Made by a program: the position numbers and the translations under genes. Positions 15,601 through 16,236 of a stretch of 16,236 nucleotides of DNA are shown here, piece by piece. This DNA comes from CAYWNK01 sp047639615 (lineage in GTDB: Bacteria; Planctomycetota; UBA1135; GCA-002686595): assembly GCA_047639615.1 (NCBI GenBank), contig JBLIOL010000094.1, positions 1-16,236 on the forward strand, in the 5' to 3' direction. Position 1 is the stretch's first letter, and each line of letters starts with the position of its first letter. Below the pieces are notes generated by a model. The model was not told the DNA's origin, searched no databases, and saw nothing but the letters and a program-made list of their open reading frames with translations.

Positions 15601-16037
15601 AATACGGGGCCTTCCCGACGGATCCCTACTCGCACACACCGGGAGATGGCGGCGCCCGTCAGCCCGGACTTACCGGCCAGGTCAAGGAGGACTTCCTGTC
15701 CCGCCTGGGTGAATTAGGCCTCTGGGTCTCGGATGGTCGCCTAGGTTTTCGAGCTGAACTCTTGTGCGGGAATGAAGGCCTTAGGGAGGCGCAAACCTGG
15801 CCCTACGTGGATGGGGCGGGATGCGAGCAGATACTCGAACTCGAGTCCGGCAGCTTCGGCATGACCTATTGTCAGGTGCCGATCGTGGTGCGGCGGGGCG
15901 CTCAGGATGAGGTTCAGGTTTATTGGACTACGGGTGGGCAGCGCACCTTTGCCGAAGCGCGCATGGATGTGGACACCAGCCGCGCCCTATTTTGCCGTGA
16001 CGGCAGCATCGCGCGCATTGAGGTGCGACTGAACTGA
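12624..16037 (+). CDS. Large GH94/GH149-like beta-glucan phosphorylase, cytoplasmic
   Basis: About 1,137 residues with no signal peptide. Residues from ~20 show a beta-sandwich start (GNHDQLAPFLVSVVSASDLWMFLSS, RGSLFPYTTDDKLHDA). The central (alpha/alpha)6-like region has LGYEGNWRDIFQNWEAL (~459-475), NASTADGYNPYR (~492), FIGYWGDHQVVY and PEWNDANNALVGFG (~645-658). EWND corresponds to the WND segment of GH94 cellobiose-phosphorylase-type enzymes, whose Asp is the general acid (Asp649 here). Length far above GH94 monomers (~800) and the glucan setting suggest GH149, the beta-1,3-oligoglucan phosphorylases. The expected reaction is phosphorolysis of beta-1,3-gluco-oligosaccharides to glucose-1-phosphate. 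The start is uncertain: in-frame ATG 12561, TTG 12612 and GTG 12624 all lie inside the GH16 gene. A strong AGAGGAAGAG at 12642-12651 is followed in frame only by ATC at 12666. Family placement between GH94, GH149 and an unnamed relative is not settled. Confidence 0.75.
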   Translation: MSTENNRGRDHSRSISGEVIGNGAEASYRIGNHDQLAPFLVSVVSASDLWMFLSSSGGLAAGRRDARGSLFPYTTDDKLHDAVGISGPLTVIHAQVNEVQELWEPFATHRQERFELERSLSKSVQSDQVLLEERNHSLGLVFRYRWQASDRFGWVRQVELSNEGPNQVQVSVLDGCVNLMPAHAEPAMQNGFSTLLDAYRQAEVVGDHGLALVRLSSIPLDRPEPCEALRATSAFSLGLGASPRLLSTRQVSAYRAGHSVEPETAVRGERAAYLVQGDFVLDGGTSREWLQAFDVERDAAQVVELLEALEDPIALKRDVLADLQAGRRELRGLVASADGLQLTGSPLEDARHFANTLCNIMRGGVFPTGYSITRAQFIAHLEALAPALVESFNVSLAALPERFERHALLEYLRNVADPDLLRLGREYLPLTFSRRHGDPSRPWNRFSVPGRDETGDWRLGYEGNWRDIFQNWEALCVSFPGYAEAAITRFLNASTADGYNPYRVSLVGVEWELHDPGDPWSFIGYWGDHQVVYLARLVELAERYEPGVLRARLNAREYVYVDVPYRIHGIDRIMEDPKSTIDFDAERAAILSKASETLGAEGNLVRDLRGELVRVSLAEKLLTPLLVKLTNLVPGGGIWMNTQRPEWNDANNALVGFGLSVVTSAHLHRALALWGDLFEQATAPLELSAGLGQLLSDLRELLQEGPPAQLDSVARGRMVLALGQAGTQHRAAVYSGAAWEGTRHVELSEVQELLEAARRWTHQTLLDNHREDGLYHTYNLMRRGSAGALGIERLDLMLEGQVAMLSSGLLDGAQALDLLKALRASSLYRANQESYLLYPDRELPTLLEKGRIPAEQVAGIPVFARLVDAGASSILRKDLRGCVRFAPSLNNARALKEAMLELASTPFGPLNAGERDELLQVYEQVFAHRAFTGRSLAFFKYEGLGCIYWHMVSKLLLATQELTFDAEYADRSALVVAYGELRRGLGTHKHPAQYGAFPTDPYSHTPGDGGARQPGLTGQVKEDFLSRLGELGLWVSDGRLGFRAELLCGNEGLREAQTWPYVDGAGCEQILELESGSFGMTYCQVPIVVRRGAQDEVQVYWTTGGQRTFAEARMDVDTSRALFCRDGSIARIEVRLN

Positions 16038-16039
16038 AT

Positions 16040-16072
16040 GGCCCGGAGGGGCCGGTTGGCGCGAGCTTTTGG
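16040..16072 (+). terminator. Weak terminator-like hairpin after the phosphorylase gene
   Basis: GGCCC (16040-16044) and GGGCC (16049-16053) form a 5-bp stem with a GGAG loop, two bases after the stop codon. The nearest T-run is only four T (16069-16072) and lies well away from the stem, so this is a poor match to an intrinsic terminator. The remaining bases to 16236 contain no gene I can recognise. Confidence 0.25.
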
Positions 16073-16236
16073 GGTTCGTCGGGCATGCAGCCCGCGGGCA
16101 GCCTTAGATGCCCCGGCCAATCTCATCTGGCTCTAACGGACTGTTTTATTAGAGGAGCATGAGTTAGGCGGCCTGGAGGCAGATAGGCCATGGGGTCCAA
16201 TATGGGATCCGTCTCGACTTCGATTTCCCCCCCGAC

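Noticed and set aside
1..16236. CRISPR array, tRNA or rRNA genes
   Set aside because: No regularly spaced repeats and no cloverleaf or rRNA-like stretches were seen on either strand.

Overview
The window is about 16.2 kb of GC-rich bacterial DNA. It most likely comes from a planctomycete, perhaps of the Saltatorellus/Poly30 type. That placement is inference: it rests mainly on the secreted protein at 4685-5854, whose C-terminal domain I know from that lineage, and on the scarcity of clear Shine-Dalgarno sites. No rRNA, tRNA or other lineage marker is present.

Left part (1-4684). The 5' portion of a trehalose-6-phosphate synthase gene (otsA) runs off the left edge on the minus strand. Its start codon lies almost against the end of a ~405-bp degenerate element carrying the 3' end of an IS91-family (Y2/HUH) transposase. 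A second copy of the element lies ~2.4 kb away in the same orientation. Between the two copies sits a lipoprotein-type amidohydrolase (Amidohydro_3 family), also on the minus strand. About 390 bases with no recognisable gene follow.

Middle (4685-6262). A minus-strand secreted protein of unknown function is separated by ~400 bases of divergent intergenic DNA from the plus-strand cluster.

Right part (6263-16037). Six plus-strand genes form what looks like a regulated beta-1,3-glucan (laminarin-type) utilisation cluster: an OmpR-type response regulator, a GH17 beta-1,3-glucanase-like protein, a histidine kinase, a sugar-porter MFS transporter, a secreted GH16 laminarinase-like enzyme, and a large cytoplasmic GH94/GH149-like phosphorylase. 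The first three genes overlap by 4 nt at each junction. The inferred route is GH16 and GH17 cleaving the polymer outside or in the periplasm, the MFS protein importing sugar or short oligosaccharide, and the phosphorylase splitting beta-1,3-glucosides with phosphate to give glucose-1-phosphate.

The most unusual feature is the sensor. The GH17 protein begins with the first transmembrane helix and start of the extracytoplasmic region of a typical sensor kinase, then changes into a complete GH17 domain. The next gene has a new signal-peptide-like start followed by the rest of that sensor domain, the second membrane helix, HAMP, HisKA and HATPase. It reads as one kinase gene split in two by a glucanase module, with both halves kept open and translationally coupled. 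This suggests a two-polypeptide glucan sensor with an enzyme as its input domain.
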